Made by a program: the position numbers and the translations under genes. The notes under the pieces are model-generated. The model was not told the DNA's origin, made no database searches, and was given only the letters and a program-made list of their open reading frames with translations. Below are positions 44,659-56,354 of a DNA stretch of 64,000 nt, one piece after another. Every line of letters begins with the position of its first letter. The stretch's first letter is position 1. The DNA comes from Turnera subulata (Eukaryota; Streptophyta; Magnoliopsida; Malpighiales; Passifloraceae): contig JAKUCV010001804.1 in NCBI GenBank assembly GCA_028386065.3, positions 59,523-123,522 on the forward strand, written 5' to 3'.

Positions 44659-44862
44659 TGTTATAAAACATGTGTGAATTACTGTTGTGTATTACTGTAT
44701 TACCTACCCCTCTCACTGTGTAATTCTATATAATGATACTGAAATGAGAAAAATCGGTAACTTGGGCTCTTCCTCTCTTTCTTCCCCTTCCCCTTCTTCT
44801 TCCTCTCCTTCCTCTCCATTACTGGGTATAATTTCTTTACATCAAACACAACATTTCCAACA
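44659..44862 (+). repeat. 3' LTR of copia element 5
   Basis: 204 bp, TGTTATAAAACATG...ACATTTCCAACA, next to the AAGAC target duplication copy. Confidence 0.9.
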
Positions 44863-44867
44863 AAGAC

Positions 44868-45125
44868 TTTATTGTAAGAAGAAACAATTTGTGGACTTTT
44901 ACATACAATCGTAAAGGAGCTTATGAAAATTTAAAAAGGAAACTAAGGGGTGACCCCCCTGAGCCCCCATGTATCCTCGTTCCCAATTATGGGCGTTATT
45001 TATATGTGGCTCCTTAAAAATTTGGGACCATTTTTAAAGTTCTGGGAGTGTGTTGTGCAAACCACTGAAGATTTATTAGCACTGCCAAGATGGTTTTTCC
45101 ACCTTAGGAGAGGATTAGAATTTGT
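44868..45125. other. Short intergenic stretch
   Basis: Between copia element 5 and the next hAT element; nothing recognised. Confidence 0.5.
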
Positions 45126-45133
45126 CTCCCTTG

Positions 45134-46491
45134 TAGGGGTGTGCAAATTTACCGAGCCGATGCTATCGTCCCGATACCAACCCAGCTCGGTACGGTAGCG
45201 GTCGGAAAGTTGGCTATAAGAATCATGTCGGCTCGGTTGCATACCGTGCCGCAATGTCGTCGGGAGGATGAGGATATGAGTCGGTCGGTATGTCGGTAAC
45301 CAACCATACCGACCGGTTGAACCAACGATATAAATAACCCCATATAACCTCTAAAACTCTTAATTCCCAATTTTCTTTTCCTCGCCTCCTTCAGTCTCCC
45401 TCTCCCCAAATTCTCAATTTTTTTTTTACTCTCCTCCAGTCTCCTCTCCCCCAAATTCAAAACTCCAAATTCTCAATTTTCTTTTACTCTCCTCCAGTCT
45501 CCTCTCCCCCAAATTCATAAATCCTTAATCCTCAATTTTTTTTTTACTCGCCTCCATTCTACCTCTCCTCAAATTCATTCTCCTCTCCACCTCTAACACC
45601 CCTAACCCTAATTCCCAAATTTCTTTTCCTCGCCTCCACTCTCTCTCTCGCCAAATTCTCCTCTCCACCTCTTCCTTTTCACTCCTTGCTGCTAATGGTC
45701 ACCACGCCTAAACCCATGTGTCAACAGTGCCACCTACATCCCATCGTCTTCACTTGTAAATCGGAACCATGTGCAGCCTCCTTTCCCCTGTCGAGCGAGC
45801 TATGGAGGTCGAAGTGGACTATCGTTCTTCGCTCCTTCCTCATCTCTTTTTCTTCTCCTTCCTCATCTTTTTTTTTTTAATTCTTAGATTGTATTTGTAA
45901 CTATTTTGGTAAACTTGGGTTTGATTTTTGGGGTTTTCTGAGCTTGATTTGGGTAAATTGATTATTGGATTGTTTCTACTATTTCTGTGGGTTTTCTTTT
46001 GTGCAAAAACTTTGAAGTGTTTCTGCAATTCTTTCTTCCCCGTTTAATGTGTACTTGTTTCTAAAGAAAATAGTGATTCTGTAGTATTTATTACAATATC
46101 TTAAATACCTACTTATGCTAGTTTTATTGTGCGTTTGCTGAAGGTTTTAAATCATGGAAAGGTGTTAAATGTGAGATAATTTAATTGAATGAAATTTAGT
46201 GTTTGCTGGTTAGATTTAGATTTTATATGTTGTGAAATTAAAATTAAAAAATTTATTTTCCCATCAAATTTGCAATTTCGTTATCTGATTTTTTCTTTTT
46301 CTTTCATGCATTTAGTCGGCACGGTATTATCGGTATGCCGACCGAACCGATCGGTATTTTATCGGTATGGCCTAGTTGTCTGGGCGGTATGGACCGATCG
46401 GTAGGGAGTCGGTAGGAGGATCCCTTTGGTAATGTCGGTATGACCAAGAATCGGCTCGGTATTGCCGAATCGAGCCGTTTGCTCACCCCTA
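45134..46491. mobile_element. hAT non-autonomous element, 1.36 kb, perfect 8-bp TSD
   Basis: Ends TAGGGGTGTGCAAATTTACC and GCCGTTTGCTCACCCCTA, flanked by CTCCCTTG (45126-45133 and 46492-46499). Subterminal parts are rich in GATCGGT/ACCGAGC motifs on both strands. The centre (about 45340-45680) has several tandem CT-rich units of roughly 70 bases (CTCCTCCAGTCTCCTCTCCC type). A TATT/TTTT-rich, intron-like stretch follows. No transposase frame. Confidence 0.92.
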
Positions 46492-46499
46492 CTCCCTTG

Positions 46500-47148
46500 C
46501 TCTATGTAATCCACGTGTTCAATCGGGCTTCGGCCCAGAGGTTTGTTTTACCTACAGACTAGAGCCCAAGGAGCATAAGAGCCATTCTCGTCGAGCTTAA
46601 TTTCCTCATACCAAAAGTAACCAAGACAATCTTTTATTCAACGGGCATCAGCAAATAGCAATTTTTTTTCTGGGAAACTCGCCTACATATAACTAGGAGA
46701 GGGATCCAGGTCGCAAAGCTCTGGATACCCCGGATGAAAAACTAGAAAAAGAAAAACAGTTTCTACGTAACTCATAAATTTCGTAAAAATGACAAGTCAG
46801 TTGGCTTTAAATATACTTGGGGGTTGGTGTCCATACAAGCTCCCTAGCAATTACGTAAACAGAACTAATATTAAGTCATGAACCGAAACCACACCATATT
46901 GGAGAGAAAGTGTCGTGAACCTGAAAACCTACACCAGACCAAACCATATTGGACAGAAAGTGTCGTAAAACTGAAAACCTACCCAAAACCAGCTGTACAA
47001 GAAATGACCAAGAAAAATAATAATCAAGCAATGGAGCTCTTTCTGCCTCATGTAATCAAATGTCAAACATTCGTTTACAAATTTAACCATGCTTCTGCTA
47101 TCATATATCTTCAGCTGTACTCTTTTCGGGCCCTCCCCTTCCTATTCG
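46500..47148 (-). other. 3' flank / probable 3' UTR of the permease
   Basis: Downstream of the stop at 47149. A direct repeat with a 50-base period lies at about 46887-46982 (two copies around CCATATTGG-A-AGAAAGTGTCGT). No separate gene is seen; a plus-strand frame of 104 aa here is not supported. Confidence 0.5.
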
Positions 47149-49439
47149 TTAAGGAAGAGATGCAGTTGCTTGGCTTAATTTTGCACTTATAAGTCCTTCA
47201 ACAGAGCCGAGCAAAGTAAATACCGTGGCAAAAAAGCAGATAATGCTAAAAGCTCGAAGCAAGATCCACTTAATTGTCCATGCTTCAATTTTCCTCTGCT
47301 TAAAATACATCTCCACAGGAAAATAAATAGTTAAGGGCCAAAAGTTCAATCCTCCTAAAACTCCGAGAACCTGGTTGAAGTAAGGAAAGATCATCGCAAT
47401 TGCTGTTGTAGTCAAAACATAAATCGTTCGGAAAAACAACCTGAGGATGTTCAGTTCAAACGCTCTCATCAACGGGAGTTTGAGGGTGAAACTGCTATTG
47501 ACGAGTCTGCTTCTTGGATACTTCTCAGCTATCCATCTTTCAATGCTCGCAAATACTGGCTGACTAACAACCTGCAAACACAGTATGTTGAGGTCAATAC
47601 CTCACTCAGCTTGAAGCTTAGACCAATAAAGGGATGGCTAACCCATGAAACTCAAACAAAGAGGTACATTGATTGTCACAATGGACATTTACAGATATCA
47701 AAACTAAAGAGAAAAAAAAAATATATATATTCAAGTGAGTGTTTATATATAAAGGAAAGCTACCTGATAGCTTCCAGCTAAGTGAAGCACAATACAGGCA
47801 TTAGCAATGTGAAGAAGCCAATAAAGTTTACAGACTTCAAATCTTGTCAAGATGTTGCCAGGTGTATCTTCTCCAAATGCAGCATAACCAAAGCCTCCAC
47901 ACAACAGGTAGAAAAATGTAGTGATGGAAACCGCGATGGTTGAGGCCTTCTTCATGGACTGGTTTTGTGGTGGAGGCGATTGTAAAGTATCCTTCACGTT
48001 TTGCAAATTCCATTACTCATGTCAGCCTATTAAGCGATTAAAAGTATTAGATAATGTTCTTTCAAAAGAGTGGTCAGCAACAGAAGCTCGGAAGCCAACC
48101 TGTATCTCAATAAGGATTGCAGAATATGGATATCCAAATGCAATATCCCCCAGCGCTTGAGATATACTCCACACTTTATCGACTGTGCTAGTAGCAGTCA
48201 CTCCAGCAATGCTACCCTTAACATATCCATTTGCTGAAATTTCAGGAGCAATGGGGGAAAGACAAAATTAAGGCGATGCCTTTGGTGTAAGCTTGAGAAG
48301 TTGAACGAATAACTAATGCAATGCAGCCGATAATGTTAGCATACCCATTACTTGTGCAAAACCAAGCGCAAAGCCAATAAACGAATAGGTGAAAGACATG
48401 ACAGCAGCAACAACTGACAGCCATTGCATATTGTGCAAATCTGGAATTTGAGACAGAATGACTTGAAGAGCTCCAAATGAAAGCATATAGAAAATGTCTC
48501 CATGTACATCTGCAGGCTCCTGTCCTTGTTTGTGGTCACAATAGGACTTTTGAATTGAGCTTTAGAGAGAGAAAATCAGAAAAAGTAAAGCAACAATACT
48601 GTGTGGGCTTTAAATAAGAACATAGAAAGAGCGTGCAACACCTCTGCGTGACGCTTCCAATTAGTTACAGGCAAGAAAAGGAAAACAAGCCTTACCTGAT
48701 GCTAATAGCAGAAGTGATGGTATAGGCAACTCCTATGCCATACAAGCTTACTTGAACCAAGAAGCCACATACCCAAGCATTCTTACTTCCTGGAATCCCC
48801 ATTTCAAGCACAGAAGGAGAAGGAGAAGGAGATGGCGGCGGTAATCAAACATAGATATGTAGTAAAAAAAAAAAAAAAAAAAAGAAAACAGGGGAGAGAA
48901 AGTAGTAGTAAATAATATTGTTTGAATTGAAGAGGAGGAGAGGAAGATAGAAAGGTATAGACCTAAGCTGGTACGAACAGCTTCAACATAAGAGCGATTT
49001 CTGGTGGGGCCATGTTCAGGGTCAGGGGTGAGATAGCAATTGCAGAGAAGGAAGGAAGACAGGAGGGTAATAGAAGCAAAGAAGAGAATGGCCAAGGGAC
49101 CTGCAACCCACCCCAGCTGTGCCACGCTCCATGCCAACGAGAGCACCCCTGACCCTATAACCGCCGTTATTATGTGCGCCACCGCCGTCCATACCGTCCC
49201 TTTTTATTTATTTATTTTTTGTTTTAAAAATAGAAATAAATGATGGATCAGAATTGAATTGAACCCACATCTACCCATAAATTTTTTTTATTAAAAAAAA
49301 AAAGAACAGATAAAAAGGATAACAAACAAAACGAACTGGGAAGTGAGGGAAATCTACCGGTTCTGATCTTAATTCCAGAATCGGAGGAGCAGTCCAGAAC
49401 CTGCAACAACGGCGACTCTTGGTCTCCTCCTCCGGCCAT
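47149..49439 (-). CDS. AAP7: Amino acid permease (AAP7-like), seven coding exons
   Basis: Proton-coupled amino acid importer of the plasma membrane, AAP family (Aa_trans domain). Exons on the minus strand: 49439-49358, 49199-48963, 48789-48696, 48559-48345, 48233-48100, 47991-47764, 47571-47149. All introns are GT-AG and phases join cleanly, giving 1413 bases, 470 aa, close to the family's usual 460-490. It starts MAGGGDQESPLLQ; the first membrane segment follows RTGTVWTAVAHI and reads ITAVIGSGVLSLAW. Later landmarks are PDPEHGP-RNRSY, LYGIGVAYTITSAIS, SQIPDLHNMQWLS, SFTYSFIGFALG, DIAFGYPYS, EIQDTL-SPPP, FGYAAFGEDTPGN, NACIVLHL and FPYFNQVLGVLGGLNFWPL. The last segment ends LGSVEGLIS. About 10-11 hydrophobic spans. 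SISSIQKS instead of the commoner RAIQKS is a small oddity at the exon 3/4 joint. Intron 2 carries a poly-A/T run near 48866. The subgroup call is from motif memory. Confidence 0.9.
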
Positions 49440-49852
49440 GGCCTCCCTTTGATCTGAAAGGAGGATGGAGTTTATTAGTATTATTACTAGCGCAGTGTAA
49501 AATATAATAATTGGTTTCTTCTTCTTAGGTGGTAGTTGGCGGTGTGAGGATTGAAAGCCATCATCATTGACATTGGCTGTTGTTCTTTTTCTTTTCTTTC
49601 TTTCTTTCTTTATTAATTTTTCTTTTTGATTTTGATTTAGAAAATTATCCGTTTGGTGAGATTGATTTGGCCCACTGACTCATGTTCTGTCCAAAAATGA
49701 GAAGAGAAGAGGTGGATACACACGCAACGCAACACCTCCTGCAATTGCGTTGCATGTAACAATACTACGCCTATAATTTGTAACTTTCCGTCATCACAAA
49801 ATCTGTCCCTATAAGTCCAAATCCCACCGGACTTTGAGAACACTGTAATTAG
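49440..49852. other. Upstream region of the permease
   Basis: Probable 5' UTR and promoter of the minus-strand permease, with a CTTT microsatellite at about 49586-49612. No convincing TATA box seen. Confidence 0.4.
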
Positions 49853-50112
49853 TAGACCTGGCAATTTCGGTTGGGTGTTCGATTCAAGAAGGTTTCGGGT
49901 TGACTCGCGCCAGTTAATCAAATAAATTTAATAAGGTTATAATTCAGTTTGGAGTAGTATCTATTTAAGCATATATATATATGTAGGAATATATTCTAAT
50001 TTATATATATATATATAAATATTAAATATAATTATAAATTCTAGAATCATAATATAATAATATTTTACACCATATGTATAAATATTTTTTCGATAATTTT
50101 AGTATCTTTGGT
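49853..50112. mobile_element. Truncated hAT MITE fragment
   Basis: Starts TAGACCTGGCAATTTCGG like 30196. Its later part (about 50030-50110, AGAATCATAATATAATAATA) matches the middle of that element. The right half and right terminus are missing. An AT microsatellite at 49970-50015 lies within it. Confidence 0.7.
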
Positions 50113-50340
50113 CATTAGATGACTTAGACTAGGAAAATTTTCAATTACTATTTTCCTTATATTTCTTGATTATTTTTTTCATTATTTAGTAGTTCTAGAA
50201 ATTTTTAGTTAAAGCCCCTATACAGGCTTGTAAACTCATCGTTTTAATTATCAATTTGAATACTTCAAACTTTTTTACATAATACTCTTTCATGAGTTAT
50301 CTTCTTTTGGGTTTTTGGGTGGATTCCTAAGCTTGTTTTA
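50113..50340. other. AT-rich intergenic spacer
   Basis: Nothing recognised; it ends with the TTA duplicated by the next MITE. Confidence 0.45.
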
Positions 50341-50779
50341 GCGTAAGTTTGGGAAATAAAAGTGGGGAGAAAGAAATTGGGGGGAATGAATTTGAGGGGA
50401 ATGAAAGTGGGAGGCAGAGAAAATTAGTTTCTCTTTTTTTGTTTGGGAAGTCTGAAAGTGAGAGGAGTGAATGAGGAAGAGATTGTAATTTTTTATTATT
50501 ATGATAATATCTTAATAGATGAAGTTACAATTTTATCATTACTGTTATCAAGAGAAAAAAAGAAAAACAAGGACAAACCTGTAATTTCGTAAATTTTCTC
50601 TCCGGATTCTCCCCAAATCGGAGAGAATAGAAATAGTGGGCCCGCGGAGAAAATTTTCTCCTCATTTTCCATTCTCTCCCTCATTCTCCCGTTTGCCAAA
50701 CGAGGAAATTGACATCGGAAACCGTGCATTCTCTCCAAAACTTTCTTTCCCCCTGATTCCCCTGCTCCCAAACTAAGCG
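50341..50779. mobile_element. Tourist-like MITE (PIF/Harbinger type)
   Basis: 439 bp between TTA (50338-50340) and TTA (50780-50782). Ends GCGTAAGTTTGGGA and TCCCAAACTAAGCG, inverted over the inner nine bases. G/A-rich on the left and C/T-rich on the right, so the whole can fold. The 110-aa minus-strand frame through it is a by-product. Confidence 0.7.
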
Positions 50780-50782
50780 TTA

Positions 50783-51145
50783 GGCTTAGTCGTGAATTGA
50801 CCATCTCTCCTATAGTTTGGTCCTGTGTCAAGTGGTACCGGAACTAGGATTTGCATGGCTCAATGTTGAATACCAATGACGAAGGTATAGATCCAAATGC
50901 ACGACGAAATGGTGGAGATTGTGGTGTTTATGCCGAAAAAAATAGGAATACTATGCTAGTGGGCTTCAGTTCCCAAATAGACCAGGTCTTCTAGAAAACT
51001 CTACCATCGACCCGAGGCGGCTAAGATTGTGATTAATTCATATGCTTTTTAGGCTTTAATTAAGACGATCATCCTAGATTTTTTAAGTTTACAAACCAAC
51101 TTAGGGTTAAAGGTCGGTTGTGTGTATAATATAAATAGCACCTTA
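50783..51145 (+). other. Possible U3 of a plus-strand Ty3 LTR
   Basis: Contains a TATA-like TATAATATAAATAGC (51125-51139) just before the copia insertion, and TGTGTCAAGTGGTACC at 50823 as a candidate start. It may be the left portion of the LTR of the Tat-like element whose gag continues after 59320. I could not find a second copy. Confidence 0.3.
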
Positions 51146-52660
51146 TGTAAGTATTCGGGTCATGCAATTTGACAATCAAATGCAACTAAATGCGCAACGG
51201 AAATCCCGGTACTCATGGAGGATCCATGTGAAACAGAGTAAACCGAGTTATAGAAAAACATACCTGGTTCGGTTGAGGTCTTTCACCCAACTGATGATCC
51301 GAATCAGCAAGAGCCAGATAGCAATCCCGCTCCTCTACGGTATCCAGACAAACCGTGATAACTAGTTGGAATCGTCACACGATTACCAACCCGAGCACCC
51401 CCGAACTGATGTGCTAGCAGCAGGTTTCGGAAGCTAGAGTTTGTGGTATTTTCTTCTTTCTCAAAAAAGGTGTGTATGGTCTGAAACTCTCAAGAACTCT
51501 CAAGGCTCAATCCTCTGAAAATTTTCAGACTCAAAGTGAAGAAGACACAAGCATAATCAGATTATGCTTAGTCTAATCCCACTCACAAAAGCAAGGGACA
51601 AAGTGGCCAACACCTTTGACCAACATGATTAGCTTTTAGCTAATCATATCTCCACTAACTCTTGGTGGGATTACACATCACATGGCACTAATTATGGTTC
51701 GATAAATCAAACATTTAGTGAACCAAACCAGCCCAAGATGACCCTGGTCCAACTACGGTCCAACCATGGTCCATCCACAAGCTCAAATACCTGGTTCAAC
51801 CACCAGCTCGAATCAGCGGCTCTAAGTGTGTGACCCTATAGGCACTTGTAACGTCCGGCAATAATTGTAAACTCATTTACAATTATAAGCAAAGCGCGGC
51901 GTCTAGCAACACATCATTGCTACCCGAACGACAAGATCAGTACTGATTCATATGCCTCGCAAACATGTCATAATCCCTTCGTCCCATTATCAAGATTAAA
52001 CACGAGACATAGAATATGTCAATCTCACATATGTTCAATCTCGGTTTATTGATCCTCGAGTTAGCCGCGTAAAACGGATACCTATGATATCACCATATCA
52101 TAATCCGAGCATGGCCATGCATTTACGGTTCAACTCTATCAAGAAACCATCCGATAATATACCCGTTATATGGGTTGGACGAATCCCCTCTAGATCATAC
52201 AAAACCCACTACACATTTATCATATACCCAATGATTACACTAGGGTCTACTCATTTACGAAATAGCCAAGAGTAATATCAAAGTATACGACTCATATGTT
52301 GGGAACCTTGATGATCTCAGGTCTAAGGACAATACATATAAGAACCGCTATCGACAAACATATAACGTTCCATGTAGCGCTTTTATGTGGGTCGGTCCAG
52401 TCCACAAGTTCTCTAACTTGTACCCATATGTAGAATTCATATCACATATAAATTCTCAACATACGCTAGTCTTAATTTATTATTACAACCCATTCATAAT
52501 AATAATCAACTAGGGACATTTAAGAATATGAAATATTCTAGGGTTATAAATATGTGCAAGCGTTTTTCTCATAAACGATATTTATTGGAATAACCTTAAT
52601 GTGTATACATGACTACAAACAATCATCCATTGATTGGCTTTTGGGCATATTACACTAACA
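51146..52660 (-). repeat. 3' LTR of copia element 6
   Basis: 1515 bp, closely matching 57785-59314. On the plus strand it starts TGTAAGTATTCGGGTCATGC and ends ATATTACACTAACA. Confidence 0.92.
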
Positions 52661-53330
52661 ATCTCCCACTTGCACTAAAGCCAATCATACATGTATCTAA
52701 TACCAATGAATGCAACATGACCATCATGCTTTCGCTGTGTGAGAGACTTAGTCAACAGGTCTGTTACATTGTTCTCAGAAGGAACTTTGCACAGCCACAG
52801 TTGTAGAGTCGGTAACTGTTCCCTACTTGGAACTCTTCCAGCATATAGTACCACCTCCAAGACAAAAACACATAACCTGGCTGCGATCTAAAGTCATCCC
52901 TGTCGGTTTGGAAGCTAGCATCTGTGTAACCCTTGCAACAAGCTCATCAATGCTTCCGTAAATCAGGAATGCATCCTTAGTCCTTCTCATGTACTTAAGG
53001 ATATTCTTAACCGCTATCCAGTGACTCTCACCGGGATCAGATTGGTATCTGCTTGTGACACTCAAAGCATAAGCGACATCCGGTCGAGTACATGGCATGG
53101 CATACATGATCGATCCTATTGCAGAAGCATAAGGAATCTTACTCATCCGCTCTCTCTTCTTACATGTACTAGGACATTGATTCCTTGAGAGAGATATGCC
53201 ATGTGACAAGGGCAAGAATCCTTTCTTGGAATCTTGCATGCTAAACCTCTTTAGCACCTTGTCAATATACGTACTTTGACTTAGCCCGAGAAGCGTTTTG
53301 GATCTATCTCTATAGATCTATATACCTAAC
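52661..53330 (-). pseudogene. pol: Copia RT C-terminus and RNase H with internal deletion
   Basis: The frame 52823-53257 has YASAIGSIMYAMPCTRPDVAYALSV and the RNase H entry (GMTLDRSQVMCF, ICWKSSK). After a stop, a few codons (DSTT) lead directly to text of the C-terminus (KVPSENNVTDLLTKSLTQ, GIRYMYDWL), so about 60-70 codons of RNase H, including the usual ...EAEY...CDN... segment, are missing. Confidence 0.85.
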
Positions 53331-53332
53331 AC

Positions 53333-54184
53333 TTAGGCAGCTTCTGCTAAGTCCTTCAACGAGAAATTTTTTCCTAACCAAGCCTTCACAGACTGTAGTG
53401 TCGGAATATCATTCCCAATGAGTAGGATGTCGTCAACATACAACAATAAGAAAACAATAGTGCTCCCACTAACCTTCCTGTAAACACATGGTTCATCTTC
53501 GTTCTTAATGAAACCAAACTCTTTGATCATATCATTAAAATGAAGATTCCAACTCCTGGAAGCTTGCTTCAATCCATAAATGGATCTCTGCAACTTGCAT
53601 ACCATATTAGCATTCTCTGGATCGACAAAACCTTCAGGTTGTGTCATGTACACCTCCTCTAAAAAATTTCAATTAAGGAAAGCGGTTTTGACATCCATTT
53701 GCCATATCTCTTAATCATAGTATGCTGCTGTAGCCAATAGAATCCGGATGGATTTAACCATGGCAACTGATGAGAAAGTTTCATCATAGTCAATACCATG
53801 AACTTGCTTGAAACCTTTCGCAACCAATCGCCCTTTATAGGTAATCACATTACCATCCATGTCGGTCTTTTTCTTAAAGACCCACTTGCACCCTATGGGT
53901 TTTACCCCTTCAGGTGGATCAACCAAGGTCCATACCATATTTTGATACATGGATTCCATTTCCGAATTCATGGCTTCTAGCCACTTCTTAGAGTCCGGAC
54001 CCATGATGGCCTGCTGATAGGAAGTGGGCTCATCCTCATTTATAAGCATTACGTCCCAGGTGTGAGTCATAAGAAATCCATATCTCTCAGGCTCATACCG
54101 AGTCCTATCCGACCTACGCGGTCCATATGTTACAGGCACAAGATTCTCATCCACAACATCTTGTGGTTCCTGTCCTTGTTCCAT
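53333..54184 (-). pseudogene. pol: Copia reverse transcriptase
   Basis: The frame 53711-54184 reads AMNSEMESMYQNMVWTLVDPP, GCKWVFKKKTD, GRLVAKGFKQVHGIDYDETFS and ends at a stop after LLATAAYYD. The next stretch (WQMDVKTAFLN) has another stop. The frame 53333-53653 has VYMTQPEGFVDP, CKLQRSIYGLKQASRSWN and FLLLYVDDILLIGND, so the catalytic YVDD is intact. Several nonsense codons rule out a working product. Confidence 0.9.
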
Positions 54185-54190
54185 CTCAGC

Positions 54191-55660
54191 CTAAATATCT
54201 CGAACTTCTTCGAGTTCTATTTTCCTCCCACTGATTCTTCTAGAAATAAATTCTCTTTCTAGAAAAATAGCAGTCCGGGCAACAAACACTTTGTGCTCGG
54301 TGGGATTGTAGAAATAATACCCTTTAGTTTCCTTAGGGTATCCTACAAAGAGGCACTTGTCGGATTTAGGGCCGATTTTATCCGATGCTTCACGTCTCAC
54401 GTAAGCCTCATAACCCCAAATTCTCATAAAAGACAAATTGGGACGCCTCCCAGTCCATATCTCATATGGTGTCTTTTCGACGGATTTAGATGGAACACGG
54501 TTAAGTGTAAATGCAACACTCAATAATGCATGTCCCCAAAATGAAGAAGGAAGGTTAGCTTGACTCATCATCGAAAGAACCATGTCCAACAAGGTTCTAT
54601 TCCTCCTTTCGGACACACCATTCCATTGAGGCGTACCCAGTGGAGTGAGTTGTGATACTATACCACAACCCTTTAGATGATCAAGAAACTCTCGGTCTAA
54701 GTATTCACCTCCTCGATCTGATCGAAGCATTTTAATACTTTTCCCGAGTTGATTCTGTACTTCATTCTTGAATTCTTTGAACTTTTCAAAGGATTCTGAA
54801 TTGTGTTTCATTAGATACACATAGCCATACCTACCGAAATCGTCAGTAAATATAATGAAGTATTGAAATCCACCTCTAGCTTGTGTCGACATAGGTCCGC
54901 ATACATCACTATGTATAAGACCTAACAAGTCCGAAGCCCTTTCACCTTTACCAGCAAAAGGAGCCTTCGTCATCTTGCCTAACAAACATGACTCACATGT
55001 CTCAAATGATTCAAAATCAGATGAGTCTAAAAGTCCATCTTTATGGAGTTTAGATATACGAGTCTCATTTATATGGCCCAATCGACAATGCCAAAGATAG
55101 GTTTCATTAGAATCGCTCATTCTAACCTTCTTCGTATTATCATTATAGATCGGTGTTTCTAGGTTTAGAACATACAAACCACTGCTAAAAAACGCACCAC
55201 CATAATAAACATCATTGAAATAAATAGAACAACAATTGTTCTTTATTACAAATGAGAAGCCTTTCTTGTCAAGACAAGAAACAGAAATCAAATTCCTGCT
55301 TATGGTTGGTACATAATAACAATTGTCTAGTTCTAAACCAAACCACTCGGTAAGGTAAGATAGTAAGTTCCTATGGCTAATGCAGCAACTCTTGCTCCAT
55401 TTCCCACACTCAGGTCTATCTTACCCTTTACAAATCTCCTACTCTTTCTCAGTTCCTTCACATTTACACAAATGTGAGAACCACATCCGGTATCTAATAC
55501 CCATGATGCTGAGAAAGAGATATTAGCTTCTATAACGAAAATATCTAAAGCGGAAGTCTTACTTCCCTTCTGCTTCTTTACCTTTTCAAGGTAAACAGGG
55601 TAGTTACGTTTCCAATGACCGGACTTCTTGCAATGGAAGCATTGACCTTCCTTTGCAACA
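54191..55660 (-). pseudogene. pol: Copia protease, GAG-pre-integrase and integrase
   Basis: The integrase frame 54191-55291 is long and uninterrupted: pre-integrase WHCRLGHINETRISKLHK ... CESCLLGKMTKAPF, core HSDVCGPM, FTDDFGRYGYVY, RSDRGGEYLD and PQWNGVSERRNRTLLDM. It ends with a stop at 54191, just before the linker. Upstream in other frames lie the protease WVLDTGCGSHIC (about 55480-55510; Asp-Thr-Gly present) and the gag zinc knuckle CFHC-x4-H-x4-Tyr (about 55600-55640), whose last Cys is Tyr. Integrase residues D, D and E look present. Confidence 0.9.
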
Positions 55661-55665
55661 CAACC

Positions 55666-56354
55666 TTAGGGTTTCAGCACTTGTGAAGAAGATAAACCAA
55701 ACTTTTTGGCAAATTTCTTCACCTTGCCCTTACCCTTTTCCTTGCTACTTCCAACCATAATAATGCTGTTGGATTTGTTTGCCTTCATCTGTTGCTCAGC
55801 TGTTCCTAACATGTTGAGCAACTCAGACAAGGATTTGTCAAGATGATTCATATTGAAGTTTATGACAAATTGGCTATAACTATCCGGCAACGATTGCAGG
55901 ACTAGATCAACAGCCAACTCCTTCTGCAAAGGAAAACTAAGACCCTCAAGGCTCTCAATGTATCCAATCATTTTGAGCACATGAGGTCTTACGGGTGATG
56001 ACTCAGCCATCCTGCATTGGAACAATGCCTTAGAGGTCTCATACCTCTTAGGTGTTCGATCATATCGAACGCCCCCAATTTCTCATGTTGTTTCTGAAGC
56101 TCAGAGTCCATGGTTATAAGCATAAGGCATGATGCACCCAATGCATCATCAAGATGCTTCTTGTAAGCATCCCTTCCTACCCTAGAAGCACTAGGCACCG
56201 GTTCATTTGGAACGGGCCCTTCAAGGGCATACAACTTCTTTTCTTGTTTGAGGACTATCCTCAAGTTACGATACCATTTTAGGAAGTTATTCCCATTCAA
56301 CTTTTCCTTCTCAAGGACAGATCGCAGTGATATTGTGCTAGTGTTTTGTGCCAT
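55666..56354 (-). pseudogene. gag: Copia gag with one frameshift
   Basis: Starts MAQNTSTISLRSVLEKEKLN at 56354, with NFLKWYRNLRIVLKQEKKLYAL and the capsid stretch to about 56030. The frame then shifts to 55666-56025 (KMIGYIESLEGLSFPLQKELAVD, LQSLPDSYSQFVINFNMN, LSELLNMLGTAEQQM, basic KEKGKGKVKKF) and ends at a TAA just before the zinc knuckle. Structural protein of element 6. Confidence 0.9.

Larger units (their letters stand above)
38350..44862 (+). mobile_element. Ty1/copia element 5, intact ends, degenerate interior
   Basis: The LTRs 38350-38558 and 44659-44862 are flanked by a perfect 5-bp duplication AAGAC (38345-38349 and 44863-44867). A polypurine tract AAGGGGGAG (44650-44658) precedes the 3' LTR. 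After the 5' LTR, CGTTATCAGCCC is a likely primer site. The interior holds a GC-rich leader, a G-tract, a minus-strand endonuclease-like unit, and then very broken copia pol text in the Ale/Retrofit style. The LTRs differ from one another by roughly 6% by eye. The interior is far more decayed than the ends. Confidence 0.92.

Noticed and set aside
50499..50831. 110-aa minus-strand ORF
   Set aside because: Mostly inside the Tourist-like MITE and without a domain.
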